Shown in pieces: positions 7,152 to 16,686 of a DNA stretch of 64,000 nucleotides. The stretch comes from Mediterraneibacter faecis JCM 15917 (GTDB lineage: Bacteria > Bacillota > Clostridia > Lachnospirales > Lachnospiraceae). Below the pieces are notes generated by a model. That model did not search any database. It was given only the letters and a program-made list of their open reading frames with translations, and had not been told where the DNA came from. The translations under genes were made by a program, and so were the position numbers. Where the stretch lies: contig BBDW01000002.1 in NCBI GenBank assembly GCA_001312505.1, positions 269,676 to 333,675 of the forward strand. Direction: 5' to 3'. Within the stretch, counting starts at the first letter, position 1, and each line of letters opens with the position of its first letter.

Positions 7152-8490
7152 TAACCGAAGTATCAAGCATATCATCCTGACGTCTGGTCGTGCCGGGACG
7201 AAATCCAGCTATGCAGCCATCCGGTCAGATTATCAACTTGTATCAGATGCCAATGGCTCTGTGGTTGTGCTGCGTAAGCATCATAACAAGCTGCGGAAAA
7301 CAGTTTACAAGGAGATGCTCCGAGGAATCAACCGTTTGGAGATTCCGAAAAGTAAGTTCCGGATTACAAAGTCTCCAATGGAGATTACTTATAAAAGACA
7401 TGGAACGACCATGTATTTTGCTGGATCAGATGGAATTGATGATACGAAAGGTATTATAGATGAGGATAAGCCAATCAAGTTGGTTGTGCTGGATGAGCTG
7501 ACAGAGTTCTTTGATGATGGTGAGGGAGAGGATGAGTTAAGTAATATCGAAGCTACTTTTGTTCGTGGGAATAAAGGTGGTTTCCAAATGATTTATCTGT
7601 ATAACCCACCGAAGAATCCAAATGCACCGATCAACCAGTGGTGTAAGAAGATGGAAAAACGTCCTGACTGCGTACATATCCATACAGATTACAGAGATGT
7701 ACCTGCTGCCTGGCTAGGCCCTGATCTGATTGCTTCTGCCAAGGCAATGGAGGTTGCTGATCCGAAAATGTACAGATGGGTTTGGCTTGGAGAATCAGTA
7801 GGAGTAGATGAACTGATTTATTATATGTTTGGAGAAAGGCACAGACAGAAGCCAGATCCGGATAGAAGATACGACAGAATCTACATTGGTGGTGACTATG
7901 GACAGCAGAATGCAACAACATTTCAGGCATTTGGTCTTGATACTTACAGAAAGAAGTTTCCAGGACTTGGAGAGTATTATCACAGTGGTCGAGAGACTGG
8001 AAAACAGAAAAGTCCGTCAGAATATGCGCAGGATCTGGTTGAGTTCATGAATGAGCTGCATGAACAGTATGAGAACCGGATTTTTTATATTTTTCTGGAC
8101 CCATCTGCCAAAGGTCTGGCGGAAGAGGTGAAGAGAGCTACCAGGAACGGATTGGATTATCAGGTATTTCTGCGGGATGCGGAAAATGATGTGGCTCTGG
8201 GAATCAGCCGGGTACAGAAGGTACTGGTATTTGATATCTTGTCGATTTCTCCGAAGCAGGAATATGCGGTGCAGGAGTTTGGAACATACGAGTATGATAA
8301 AAAATCCATCGAAAAGGGAAAAGAAGTGCCAGTGAAAGAAAGTGATCACTGCATGGACGCAATCCGTTATGTGGTTATGGGAGCCTGGAGCAAGATCAAA
8401 CATTGGCTGCCCTTAGATACAGTCGGAGATGACGTGAGTGTAGGCGATATCAGCAGCACGGAGGTGAGAGAAGAGGATGAATATCTTTAA
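7084..8490 (+). CDS. terL: Terminase large subunit, PBSX type
   Basis: 468 residues. The N-terminal ATPase has a Walker-A-like loop (TSGRAGTKSS, about residues 33-42) and a Walker B stretch (KLVVLDELTEF). The C-terminal RNase-H-fold nuclease shows its acidic residues in GGDYGQQN, FLDPSAKG and SDHCMDAIRY. It cuts concatemeric phage DNA and drives packaging through the portal. It overlaps terS by 68 bases and portal by 14 bases, and is intact. Confidence 0.95.
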   Translation: MTHRKRQIRISDIVIPKYLPIFNNRSIKHIILTSGRAGTKSSYAAIRSDYQLVSDANGSVVVLRKHHNKLRKTVYKEMLRGINRLEIPKSKFRITKSPMEITYKRHGTTMYFAGSDGIDDTKGIIDEDKPIKLVVLDELTEFFDDGEGEDELSNIEATFVRGNKGGFQMIYLYNPPKNPNAPINQWCKKMEKRPDCVHIHTDYRDVPAAWLGPDLIASAKAMEVADPKMYRWVWLGESVGVDELIYYMFGERHRQKPDPDRRYDRIYIGGDYGQQNATTFQAFGLDTYRKKFPGLGEYYHSGRETGKQKSPSEYAQDLVEFMNELHEQYENRIFYIFLDPSAKGLAEEVKRATRNGLDYQVFLRDAENDVALGISRVQKVLVFDILSISPKQEYAVQEFGTYEYDKKSIEKGKEVPVKESDHCMDAIRYVVMGAWSKIKHWLPLDTVGDDVSVGDISSTEVREEDEYL

Positions 8491-9897
8491 TTATTTCAGA
8501 AAGAAGGGAATCGATACGTAGATGCTTCATTCTATCGTAAGATTGATGAGTGGATCAGCTGGTACAATTCCAATGTCCGGCAGTTTACATTTTACAAGGT
8601 ATATACCGGACGCGGTACAAGTAAACGATGCCGCAGAAAGAGCATGGGAATGGCAAAGAAGCTGTCTGAAGACATTGCAGATCTGCTTCTGAACGAGAGA
8701 GTTATGATTACACTGGAAGACGAAGCAACACAGGAATTTGTGCAGAAGGTTCTAGATAATAATCATTTTCTGGTTATGGGAAATGATTACCAGGAACGGA
8801 AGGCGTATTCTGGAACAGTGGCGTATATTCCTTATCTGTATAATGCGGTTGTACAGGAAGACGGAACGATATCGGCAGGGGGGGAGATTGGGATCAACTA
8901 TGTGGATGCCAAGAACATTTATCCGGTCAGTTGGAATAATGGAGAGGTTACGGAGTGTATTTTTACGTTCGTGCATACAGTCCGCCAGAAGAAATACGTG
9001 CAGATCCAGTTCCATCGGATTGAAGAAAAGGGAATGTATGTGATTGAGAACAGCGTTCTGGAATGCACAAAAGGCAGTACGGAATGGCGAGAGCTGACAG
9101 AACAGGAATGGAAACAGCTGAAACCATTTACAAATCTGGCAGCCAGAACCGAGACCGGATCCACAGAACCACAGTTTGTTATTGACAGACTGAATATCAC
9201 AAACAATGCAGCTGAGTGCAATCCAATGGGAATTGCGATTTTTGCAAACGCAATCGATACTCTGAAAAAGCTGGACATGGAATTTGATTCTTACTGCAAC
9301 GAGTTTGATCTTGGAAGAAAAAGAATCTTTGTTGCTCCGGAAATGCTGACGAACGAAGATGGATCTCCAACCTTTGATCCAGATGACAGCGTGTTCTATT
9401 CGCTTCCGGAAGATTACGATAAGAACCAGGCTGGTCTGATCAAAGAAGTAGACATGAGTCTTCGGGTAGAGCAGCACAGCAAGGCAATCGAGGATGATCT
9501 GAATTATCTGTCTCTGAAATGTGGATTCGGTACAGAAAGATACCGGTTTGATGGGGGGGCAGGAGCAAAGACTGCGACAGAGATCATTTCTGAGAACTCA
9601 GATATGTACCGGATGCTGAAAAAGCATGAGACGATTCTGGAAGATGTCCTGGAGCGGCTGATCAGAATTATTATCCGACTCGGGATTGTGACAGGGAACG
9701 CACTGGATATAAATACAGATATTGTGATTGCTTTTGACGATTCTATTATCGAGGATAAAGGCGCAGAGCGGCAGCAGGACCGTCAGGATGTCAGCATGGG
9801 AGTGATGCGGCATGAAGAATACCGTGCAAAATGGTACGGGGAGACCGTGGAGCAAGCAAGGCAAAATCTACCAGAGCAGAATCAGGTGATGGAATAA
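8477..9897 (+). CDS. Portal protein, A118/SPP1-like (frameshift near 8509)
   Basis: The start ATG 8477 overlaps terL. Its frame stops at 8519, while the rest of the protein continues from about 8509 in the next frame (GNRYVDASFYRKIDEWISWYN). One missing G restores a full-length protein of about 473 residues. The body matches the A118-like portal family (LGMAKKxSEDIADLLLNERV-like region, NDYQERKAYSGTVAYIPYL). It forms the dodecameric packaging and head-tail channel. Runs at 8878-8884 and 9553-9559 each add an extra Gly. Confidence 0.9.
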
Positions 9898-9898
9898 T

Positions 9899-11807
9899 AT
9901 GCGAGATGATTACAAGAATCAGATGGCCAGTAAGATTGCTGGAAGATATCAAGATTTAGAACTTCGGATTATGAAGGATATTGTCCGGCGGATCAAGAAA
10001 ACCGGAAAGATTACAGGCACAGCAGACTGGCAGATTAGCAGATTGCTTATTTTGGGTTATTCATCAGAAGACATTGAAAATGAAATCAAGGCAACGCTTA
10101 GTGCTTCTTACCCGGAGATGTTTGAGTTGTACGATAAAGTGATTGATTGGGAATATGTCCGCAATAAGGATATATACGAACAGATTAATGCAGAGTACAT
10201 ACCATTCGAAGAAAATGAACAGCTCAAGCAGATTACAGATGCAATCGTGCAGCAGAGTTTGGAAAATTTAGAAAATGTGACAAATTCTCTAGGGTTTTAC
10301 TTAGATTACGGAGATGGAAAAAAGATTATAACACCGTTGTCGCAGGTCTATACAAATTATCTTGATTCAGCTTGCTTTGATATCGTGACCGGATCGTTTG
10401 ATTATAATACAGTTCTAAGACGAGTAGTCACACAGCTGACCAATAGCGGATTACGGCAGATAGAATATGCATCCGGCAGAACCAATCGTGTGGATGTGGC
10501 TGCTAGGAGAGCTGTTATGACAGCGGTAAGCCAGATCACTGGGAAAATATCAGAGTATAACGCAAAGAAGCTAGGAACGGAGTATTTCGAGGTGGAGTGG
10601 CATGCAGGAGCACGACCAACTCATTCCGTATGGCAAGGAAGAATATGGACAGAAGAGCAATTACATTCTGTTTGCGGTCTTGGTACGGTGACAGGTCTTC
10701 TAGGAGCAAACTGCTATCATACCTATTATCCATTCATAAAAGGAATTTCAGAGAGGAACTGGCCAGATGATTGGCTGGAAGAGCAGAATCAAAAGGAGAA
10801 TGATCCGAAGGAGTTCCGTGGTAAAGAATATACGCTATACGAAGCAAAACAAAGACAGAGGCAGATGGAAACAGCCATGAGGGCACAGCGTGAAAAAGTG
10901 TGTTTACTGCAACATGGTGGCGCTGATCCGAATGAAGTAATACTTCAAAAAGCAAAATATCAAGGACAGCTTAATGAGTATTCCAGATTCTGCCGGAAGA
11001 TGAGCCTTACAGAAGAACGTGAGCGTATCTATTTGGATATGCGGGGGGGAAAAGTAGCTCCAAGCAAAGCAGAATTAAAAGTGGCAAAGAATATAATGGG
11101 TACAGACAATCTGTTTGAAAAGAGCAAGGTAGTAAAAATGCTAGGCGTGGATAAAAAGAATGTCGATTTTGGAAAAATGGATGAAAGATCAAAGAAATCG
11201 GTATATAATGGAATTAAGAAAGTATACGATAAATTTCCACAGCTTAAAGGATATACGAACAAAGTATTGTATGATCCCAATATAACAGGCTATGCAATGA
11301 GCGAGTCTTTGTCTGGCGTTTTGAGAATTAGCAGTGAGTTTAGTGACTACAAGGAGCTAAAAAAGCGGTATGACCGAGATGTAAGAATGCAGTTTCATCC
11401 TGAAGGGACTGATGCGGACGCTATTATAATTCACGAAATGGGGGCATCAATTAGATGGTTATCTTACACGAAATAGAGTTTGGGGAGGAAAAATAAGCAT
11501 ATACGGAACAACTCGAACGAGTGCAGCTGTAAAACGAGAAGTATTGCAACAATTAGGATATTTTGATTATATTCGTGTAGAGCGTGCGGAATGGTCCCGG
11601 ATGGGATATAATGGAAGAGAGCTTAACGAAGCGTTAGAGTTTTCTAAAAAAGAATTTATTACTAAACATATATCAGAGTATGCAAATAAGAATGAAAGAG
11701 AGTTTTTTGCAGAATGCTTTTCAGAATATATGACTAGTAAAAAGCCAAGAGAAGCCGCTAGAATCTTTGGAGAGGTTTTAAAAGAGATTATGGAGGGATT
11801 GCAATGA
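9899..11807 (+). CDS. Minor head protein with C-terminal zinc-metallopeptidase domain (frameshift at 11440)
   Basis: The N-terminal two-thirds match phage minor capsid protein 2 (ARPTHSVWQGRIWTEEQL; GLLGANCYHTYYPF). Four G instead of five at 11440-11444 continue the frame through HEMGHQLDGYL to 11807, about 635 residues. The restored HExxH motif and a later NEREFFAECFSEY glutamate motif are those of a gluzincin-like peptidase. As given, the frame stops at 11476 right after HEMG. It follows the portal by one base. The peptidase could be an injected or head-maturation enzyme; that is inference. Confidence 0.85.
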
Positions 11808-12094
11808 CGATGTTTGACATGAGCACACCAGATGTAGATAAAAAACTACAAGAAATTGAAGATGAAGATATGCGTAGTGTTATGGTTGAACAGGGATATT
11901 CAGAAGAGCAGATAAAAATTGCTATTAGAAATACACATCTGCTCGATGAAATAAATAGCCTGAAAGAAATTTTATGCGAACCAGAAGAGATTGTATCTAC
12001 TTTGCAAGAAAAGGGTTGGGAAAAAGAAGAGATTGAAAAGTTTAAACATGAATTAGAAATTGAATACAACAAAGCATTAAATGCAGTTGTATAG
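11804..12094 (+). CDS. Small helical phage protein (96 aa)
   Basis: ATG 11804 overlaps the previous stop; GGAGG precedes it. Highly charged, predicted almost all helical, with repeated xxIEKFKHELEI-type heptads. A strong terminator follows at once, so it ends the transcript of the peptidase-bearing head protein and could regulate or neutralise that peptidase. I do not recognise the family. Confidence 0.6.
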   Translation: MTMFDMSTPDVDKKLQEIEDEDMRSVMVEQGYSEEQIKIAIRNTHLLDEINSLKEILCEPEEIVSTLQEKGWEKEEIEKFKHELEIEYNKALNAVV

Positions 12095-12095
12095 T

Positions 12096-12127
12096 TGCCA
12101 CCAGTCATAATGACCGGTGGTATTTTT
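12096..12127 (+). terminator. Rho-independent terminator
   Basis: CCACCAGTCAT (from 12098) pairs with ATGACCGGTGG, followed by a T run. Confidence 0.85.
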
Positions 12128-12150
12128 GTACTCAATTTTAGGAGGTTTCA

Positions 12151-12408
12151 ATGATAACTATTAAAATAACAGATCGCAGTATTCAGATGAACGGTCATGC
12201 AGGAAGAAATGGTCCTAACGGTGTCGATCGTGTGTGCGCTGCGGTATCAGCGCTTACATGTAATCTGATTAATTCATTAAAAGATCTGTCTAATGATCGG
12301 ATAAGAGAGGATACTGGAAGTGGAATGACAATAATTGAATGGGAAAAACTATCAGATGGTGGAAAACTTCTGATGGATTCTTGGTTCCTTGGGGGTTACA
12401 GATATTAA
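12151..12408 (+). CDS. Prp-like cysteine protease encoded by the phage
   Basis: 85 residues, about the usual Prp size. The signature GHAG..G.D.VCAAVSAL supplies the catalytic His16 and Cys29. Host Prp removes the N-terminus of ribosomal protein L27, and it also trims phage 80alpha capsid and scaffold proteins after an NLQFF-type motif. The next two genes here, scaffold and capsid, start with related motifs. ATG 12151 has TTAGGAGGTTTC upstream. The gene sits exactly where a prohead protease is expected. Confidence 0.85.
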   Translation: MITIKITDRSIQMNGHAGRNGPNGVDRVCAAVSALTCNLINSLKDLSNDRIREDTGSGMTIIEWEKLSDGGKLLMDSWFLGGYRY

Positions 12409-12440
12409 CAGGGAATACAACTGTATAACATTTATGTAGA

Positions 12441-12463
12441 AAACATCCTTCGGGGGTGTTTTT
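12441..12463 (+). terminator. Small hairpin terminator before the scaffold gene
   Basis: AACATCC, a TTCG-type loop, then GGGTGTT and a T run; the right arm has one or two excess G. Confidence 0.65.
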
Positions 12464-12527
12464 ATTATGTCCAAAACGTGAAGACGGAAAAAGCTCAGAG
12501 CCTGTCGAGGCAAAACGGAGGTATGAA

Positions 12528-13139
12528 ATGTATAAAAAAAGAATGATGTTACAGCTCTTTGAAGACGGCGCAGGAGCTGGCTCTGGTACACAGGGTGGAA
12601 ATGCCGGGAATGGAGATGGTGGAAATGGATCCACTGGTGGCGCATCCGGAGCACATGGAACCGGAACATATACCTATGAACAATTGGAAGAGATTGCAAG
12701 TTCACGAGCGAAAAAGTCGGAAAGAGCAGCTCTTGCAAATTTCTTCAGAGGTCAGGGAATGACAGAAGACGAGGTAACTCAGGCAATTAGCCAGTTCAAA
12801 ACAGAGAGAGCTAAAAACCAACCGAACGTAGCGCAGTTACAACAGCAGTTAGCAGAATCTCAGAACAAGGTCCAGCAGATGGAAAATGAAAAATTCTTGT
12901 CCAGCAAAGGAGTAAAGGTGGACGATCTGGACTATGTAACTTTTAAAATCTCCAAAATGGTAGATGATAAAACAACATTTGAAAAGGCAGCAGAGAAGTT
13001 TTTGAAAGAGAATCCAAGATATGCAGGCGGTAGCTCTTATCGTATCGCAGATTCTTCAGTAGGAAATGCATCCGATGGTTCTGGTGGAAATATGAATGCA
13101 TCCATCAATGACAGAATCAGAGCTGCTGCAAGAAGATAA
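12528..13139 (+). CDS. Phage scaffolding protein with Prp-like processing motif
   Basis: ATG 12528 follows GGAGGTATGAA; the longer frame crosses a terminator. About 203 residues. A short N-terminal leader ends in MMLQLFED, then a Gly-rich linker (about residues 14-45), a long charged coiled-coil middle and a basic C-terminus (NDRIRAAARR) as in scaffolds that bind the capsid lattice. It lies directly before the major capsid gene. Confidence 0.85.
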   Translation: MYKKRMMLQLFEDGAGAGSGTQGGNAGNGDGGNGSTGGASGAHGTGTYTYEQLEEIASSRAKKSERAALANFFRGQGMTEDEVTQAISQFKTERAKNQPNVAQLQQQLAESQNKVQQMENEKFLSSKGVKVDDLDYVTFKISKMVDDKTTFEKAAEKFLKENPRYAGGSSYRIADSSVGNASDGSGGNMNASINDRIRAAARR

Positions 13140-13151
13140 TGGAGGCATGAA

Positions 13152-14132
13152 ATGAATAGAAAAAGAATGAATTTAAGAATATTTGAAACAGATGTAAACA
13201 TTATTGATCGTAGCGGAGCAGAGTCACTTATTCCTACGCAGGAAGCAAGCGAGATTATCCAGGGAACAATCGCACAGTCAGCAGTGCTGTCAAGAGGACG
13301 TAAGCTTGCAAATATGACGAGTAAGCAGTACAAGATGCCAGTCCTTGATATGCTGCCGATTGCTTACTTTGTAAATGGTGATAATGGCCAGAAGAAGACA
13401 ACAAAGCAGGCTTGGGACAAGAAGTTTATTACAGCTGAGGAAATTGCTGTTATTGTTCCGATTCCGGAAGCTGTATTGGACGATGTAGAATATGACATTT
13501 GGGCAGAAGTAAAGCCAAGAGTAACAGAGGCATTTGGAAAAGTGATTGATGCAGCTGTGCTGTTTGGTGAAAATAAACCTTCTACATGGAGAGAAGATGT
13601 AGTTGCGACAGCTACAAAAGCGAATGCAGTTGTGACATTAGGAACGTCAGACAGCCTCTATGACAAAATCATGGCAGAGGATGGAGTGATCGCAAAAGTT
13701 GAAGATTGCGGATATTTTGTAAATGGTCACATGGCAGATATCTCTATGAGAGCTAAACTTAGAGGACTGAAAAATACAAATGGTGATCCATTGTTTAAAC
13801 AGGATTTGCAGGGAACTACACAGTATGCACTTGATGGATCCCCAATGAACTTCCCAAACAACGGTGCGTTTGATAAATCAAAAGCTCTCATGATCTCCGG
13901 AGATTTCTCGCAGCTTGTATATTCTATCCGTCAGGATATTACATTTAAGCTGTTCACAGAAGGTGTTGTCCAGAATACGGACGGAACCATCGCATACAAT
14001 CTTATGCAGAACGATATGGTTGCGCTTCGTGCAGTGATGCGTCTTGGATGGGAAATCCCGAACCCGATCAATTCACTGAAGACAGACAAGACCAAGAGAT
14101 GTCCGTTTGCAGTTCTGAAATCCGGTGAGTAA
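13152..14132 (+). CDS. Major capsid protein, HK97 fold, 80alpha-like
   Basis: 326 residues from ATG 13152 (GGAGGCATGAA). The N-terminus MNRKRMNLRIFETD has the NLxxF leader type. The body shows the N-arm, a beta-rich region KQAWDKKFITAEEIAVIVPIPEAVLDD and a C-terminal segment QNDMVALRAVMRLGWEIPNP typical of the SPP1/80alpha group. It builds the capsid shell. Intact and uninterrupted. Confidence 0.92.
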   Translation: MNRKRMNLRIFETDVNIIDRSGAESLIPTQEASEIIQGTIAQSAVLSRGRKLANMTSKQYKMPVLDMLPIAYFVNGDNGQKKTTKQAWDKKFITAEEIAVIVPIPEAVLDDVEYDIWAEVKPRVTEAFGKVIDAAVLFGENKPSTWREDVVATATKANAVVTLGTSDSLYDKIMAEDGVIAKVEDCGYFVNGHMADISMRAKLRGLKNTNGDPLFKQDLQGTTQYALDGSPMNFPNNGAFDKSKALMISGDFSQLVYSIRQDITFKLFTEGVVQNTDGTIAYNLMQNDMVALRAVMRLGWEIPNPINSLKTDKTKRCPFAVLKSGE

Positions 14133-14148
14133 GGGAAGGTGATGATCC

Positions 14149-14568
14149 ATGCAGGTCACGTATGGATATTATGCAGACGAATATGGAGGAAGAACCATTC
14201 CGGAACAGGACTTTCGAAAAGCCGAAAGGCAGGCGGAAGCCTATATCCGGCATTTGACTTATGTGAAAGGTGATATCTTTGCTGTGGAAAATGACGCGGT
14301 AAAAGATGCTGTTTGCGCTGCAGCAGAGGTTTATTACAAATACAATGCACAGCAGCAGTCAGAAACCCCCCCGTTGGTGAAGTCAGAAAATAATGACGGA
14401 TACAGTGTCACTTATGTTACAGAGCAGACGGATGGAAAGACAGCAGAAGAGATTGTGAAGAAAAAGGTATATGATGCGGTATATCCTTATCTTCTTCCTA
14501 CTGGATGGCTGTCAAGAAAGGTGGGGGGGATGCGTTGTGATCACAAATATGGATGTGACTGTTTATAA
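14149..14568 (+). CDS. Head-tail connector (DNA-packaging adaptor-like) protein
   Basis: About 139 residues from ATG 14149. The pattern of helices (FRKAERQAEAYIRHLTY, then AVKDAVCAAAEVYY) is that of the gp6/gp15-like connectors that dock under the portal. Located just after the capsid. The C-run at 14366-14372 and the G-run at 14523-14529 each add a residue. The end overlaps the next start. Confidence 0.75.
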   Translation: MQVTYGYYADEYGGRTIPEQDFRKAERQAEAYIRHLTYVKGDIFAVENDAVKDAVCAAAEVYYKYNAQQQSETPPLVKSENNDGYSVTYVTEQTDGKTAEEIVKKKVYDAVYPYLLPTGWLSRKVGGMRCDHKYGCDCL

Positions 14569-14941
14569 CAGGAAATACGATGAGACCACTCATTTTGATA
14601 CCTGGTCCCGGACAGTCTTGCACGGCGTTCATGTTTATGTAGATCATAAGGCCGCAGTTTCAGATAACGGTCTGAACAGTGCGGAAGTCTATAAGATCCG
14701 TATTCCTGCGGATATTCCAGAAGCAGATCAGTATCTCCCGCCGGAAGAGTATGCCTGTTGTGGAGGCTTCGGAAACTGGACTATACAGAACGGGGGGGAT
14801 CAGATCGTGCTCGGTGAGTGCTGTCAGGAGATTGAGAAGCCGGCGGATTTGAAAAAGCTGTTCCAGAGGCATTGTAAGGTGACAAGCTGGTCAGATAACC
14901 GGTTTGGGACGCTTCCACATTGGAGGGTCGGAGGTGAGTAG
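14537..14941 (+). CDS. Head completion / neck protein (DUF6751-like)
   Basis: I take GTG 14537; the 66 bases of open frame upstream overlap the connector and have no binding site. About 134 residues, beta-rich, cysteines in the middle (CCGG, CC). Position between connector and minor capsid gene and the overall pattern are those of stopper/neck proteins. The run at 14792-14798 adds a Gly. Confidence 0.65.
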   Translation: MITNMDVTVYNRKYDETTHFDTWSRTVLHGVHVYVDHKAAVSDNGLNSAEVYKIRIPADIPEADQYLPPEEYACCGGFGNWTIQNGGDQIVLGECCQEIEKPADLKKLFQRHCKVTSWSDNRFGTLPHWRVGGE

Positions 14942-15327
14942 ATGGCTGGCAAGAAAGCATTTTCAATCAATACGCCACGTGGAAGTATCACCACGGTTAC
15001 GAATTCAGACGGATCGGTAACGGCAGAACTGAAATGGGCACCTGGCTTTTCAGAGCGAAAAGAGGGTGCTTTTTCCAATGCACAGGAATTCGTCGATTCA
15101 GAATGCCTGCGCTATATGAATCCACTGACTCCGAGAAGAACCGGGATGCTGATCAAGTCCGGAACGCTTGGAACGGTGATCGGATCCGGATCAATCGAGT
15201 ATATCACTCCGTATGCACGCCGCCAGTACTATGAACACAAGACAAGGTCAAAATGGTTTGAAACCATGAAAGCAAGCAAGAAGGATGTTATAAGGGAAGG
15301 GGGGCAGAGAAGATTGCAGGAAAATAA
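14942..15327 (+). CDS. Minor capsid / HK97-gp10-like neck protein (frame altered at 15299)
   Basis: ATG 14942 overlaps the previous stop region. The N-terminal 115 residues (ending SKWFETMKASKKDVIREG) fit minor capsid/gp10-like proteins. The run of six G at 15299-15304 pushes this frame into the next gene. With four G it reads EGAEKIAGK and stops at 15325-15327, the natural end. The apparent 265-residue fusion is therefore two genes. Confidence 0.75.
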
Positions 15328-15739
15328 GAAGACGCCAATCATCGAAAGTATCCGGGAATATGTGAAGTCCTACCCAGGCATTAACAACCGGAAGATCAAT
15401 ATCGATTATCTCGGTGACGGAATGGAATACTCCATTGATCCGATCGGAGCAGATCCGATATACAAGAAATATGTGGATGGCTCCTGCCTGAAACAGTTCC
15501 AGTTCGCTCTGACAAGTAAGGAAGCTTATGACGGGGGGGACGCCAGAACAGGAATCGCAAACAGCGGGTTCTATCAGGACTTCGAGGAGTGGACACAACA
15601 GAACAATATGAATGATATCGTACCGGAGCTGGACGGGCATGACGCTATTCGAGTAGAAGTGCTGCAGTCCGGCTATTTATTTAGCGCAGAAGCTGATCTG
15701 GGACGGTATCAGATGATTTGCAGAGCAATTTATAAATAA
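15314..15739 (+). CDS. Tail completion (minor capsid) protein
   Basis: Probably starts at TTG 15314, overlapping the end of the previous gene. About 140 residues, starting LQENKKTPIIESIREYV. Proteins like this follow gp10-type genes in Firmicute siphophages and finish the tail terminator end. The run at 15533-15539 adds a Gly. The start is uncertain because the indel upstream obscures the boundary. Confidence 0.65.
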   Translation: MQENKKTPIIESIREYVKSYPGINNRKINIDYLGDGMEYSIDPIGADPIYKKYVDGSCLKQFQFALTSKEAYDGGDARTGIANSGFYQDFEEWTQQNNMNDIVPELDGHDAIRVEVLQSGYLFSAEADLGRYQMICRAIYK

Positions 15740-15754
15740 ACAGGAGGTATGGAA

Positions 15755-16264
15755 ATGACAACAGCTGATGGAAAAAAGAAATTGGTTGGAAGACATAAGC
15801 GAGTTGCGTTTATGGATGCAACAGGTGATGGGAAGAACTTCACCAGGATGACAGGATTTACTTCCATGTCAGACGGAAAAAACGCAACAGAATACAGCAG
15901 ACAGTATGTGGACGAAGCAAGTGAGCGTTCGGACGTGGTTGGTTATGCACCATCTGTCGATTATGAGTTCGACCTGTATACAAACGATCCGGTACAAGCA
16001 AGAATCGCAGAAATTACAGATGATGAACTTATTGGATCAGACACACAGGTTACAATCGTGACTGTAGATCTGTTTGACGAAAAGCAAGTGGAAAACACAT
16101 GTACCGCAAGAAAGCGTGACTGGAATGTAATCCCGGATACAGAAGGGGGGGATGGAACGGACGCACTGATCTACAAAGGTAGCTTCAAGGCGTCAGGCAA
16201 TATCACGAAAGGCACAGCCACTACTACAGACGGCTGGGAGACTTGTACATTTGCAGCAGAGTGA
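15755..16264 (+). CDS. Major tail tube protein
   Basis: ATG 15755 sits seven bases after AGGAGG. About 170 residues, dominated by beta strands: KRVAFMDATGDGKNFTRMTGFTSM, VVGYAPSVDYEFDLYTNDPV and a C-terminal hairpin. Pattern and position, before the two tail chaperone genes, fit the tail tube of A118-like phages. The run at 16145-16151 adds a Gly in EGDGTD. Confidence 0.85.
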   Translation: MTTADGKKKLVGRHKRVAFMDATGDGKNFTRMTGFTSMSDGKNATEYSRQYVDEASERSDVVGYAPSVDYEFDLYTNDPVQARIAEITDDELIGSDTQVTIVTVDLFDEKQVENTCTARKRDWNVIPDTEGGDGTDALIYKGSFKASGNITKGTATTTDGWETCTFAAE

Positions 16265-16281
16265 GAAAGAGAGGTTAGCTA

Positions 16282-16683
16282 ATGGAAATTTTTAAATTTG
16301 GAGATCTTGAAGCGGAGATCGATTTTACAGACGCTGATTTCCTGGAAAACCTGGAAGAAGCAAAGGAGCTGTTACAGGAAGAAGCAAAGAAGACTCCGGT
16401 TACAGGGAAGACGGCAGACATCATCCGTGCCCAGTGCAGGTGCTATTTCAATTTCTTCGACAGAATCATCGGAGACGGGGGGGCACATGAAGCAATGTTC
16501 TGCGGAAAGACAAGCCTGAACCTGTGCATTGAAGCTGCAGAGGCATTGAAAAAGTTCGAGGATGCGGACGCTGAAAGAATCAATGGAAAGTATAGTGAAT
16601 ATACCATACAGCAACATGGAAACAGGCAGCAGAGAAGGAACTATAATAAGCAGAAGAATAGGAAATACTCCAACAACAGGTAA
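16282..16683 (+). CDS. Tail assembly chaperone (DUF6673-like)
   Basis: About 133 residues from ATG 16282 (GAGAGGTTAGCTA). Helical, starting MEIFKFGDLEAEIDFTDADF, with a low-complexity basic, Asn-rich C-terminus. This type occupies the gpG position between tail tube and tape measure. The run at 16477-16483 adds a Gly. Confidence 0.75.
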   Translation: MEIFKFGDLEAEIDFTDADFLENLEEAKELLQEEAKKTPVTGKTADIIRAQCRCYFNFFDRIIGDGGAHEAMFCGKTSLNLCIEAAEALKKFEDADAERINGKYSEYTIQQHGNRQQRRNYNKQKNRKYSNNR

Positions 16684-16686
16684 GAG

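Noticed and set aside
8752..9477. 241-codon reverse frame across the portal gene
   Set aside because: Shadow of the portal; no start signals, no family resemblance.
14942..15739. Single fused 265-residue neck protein
   Set aside because: Six G at 15299-15304 create the fusion; four G give a normal stop for the first gene and a start for the second.
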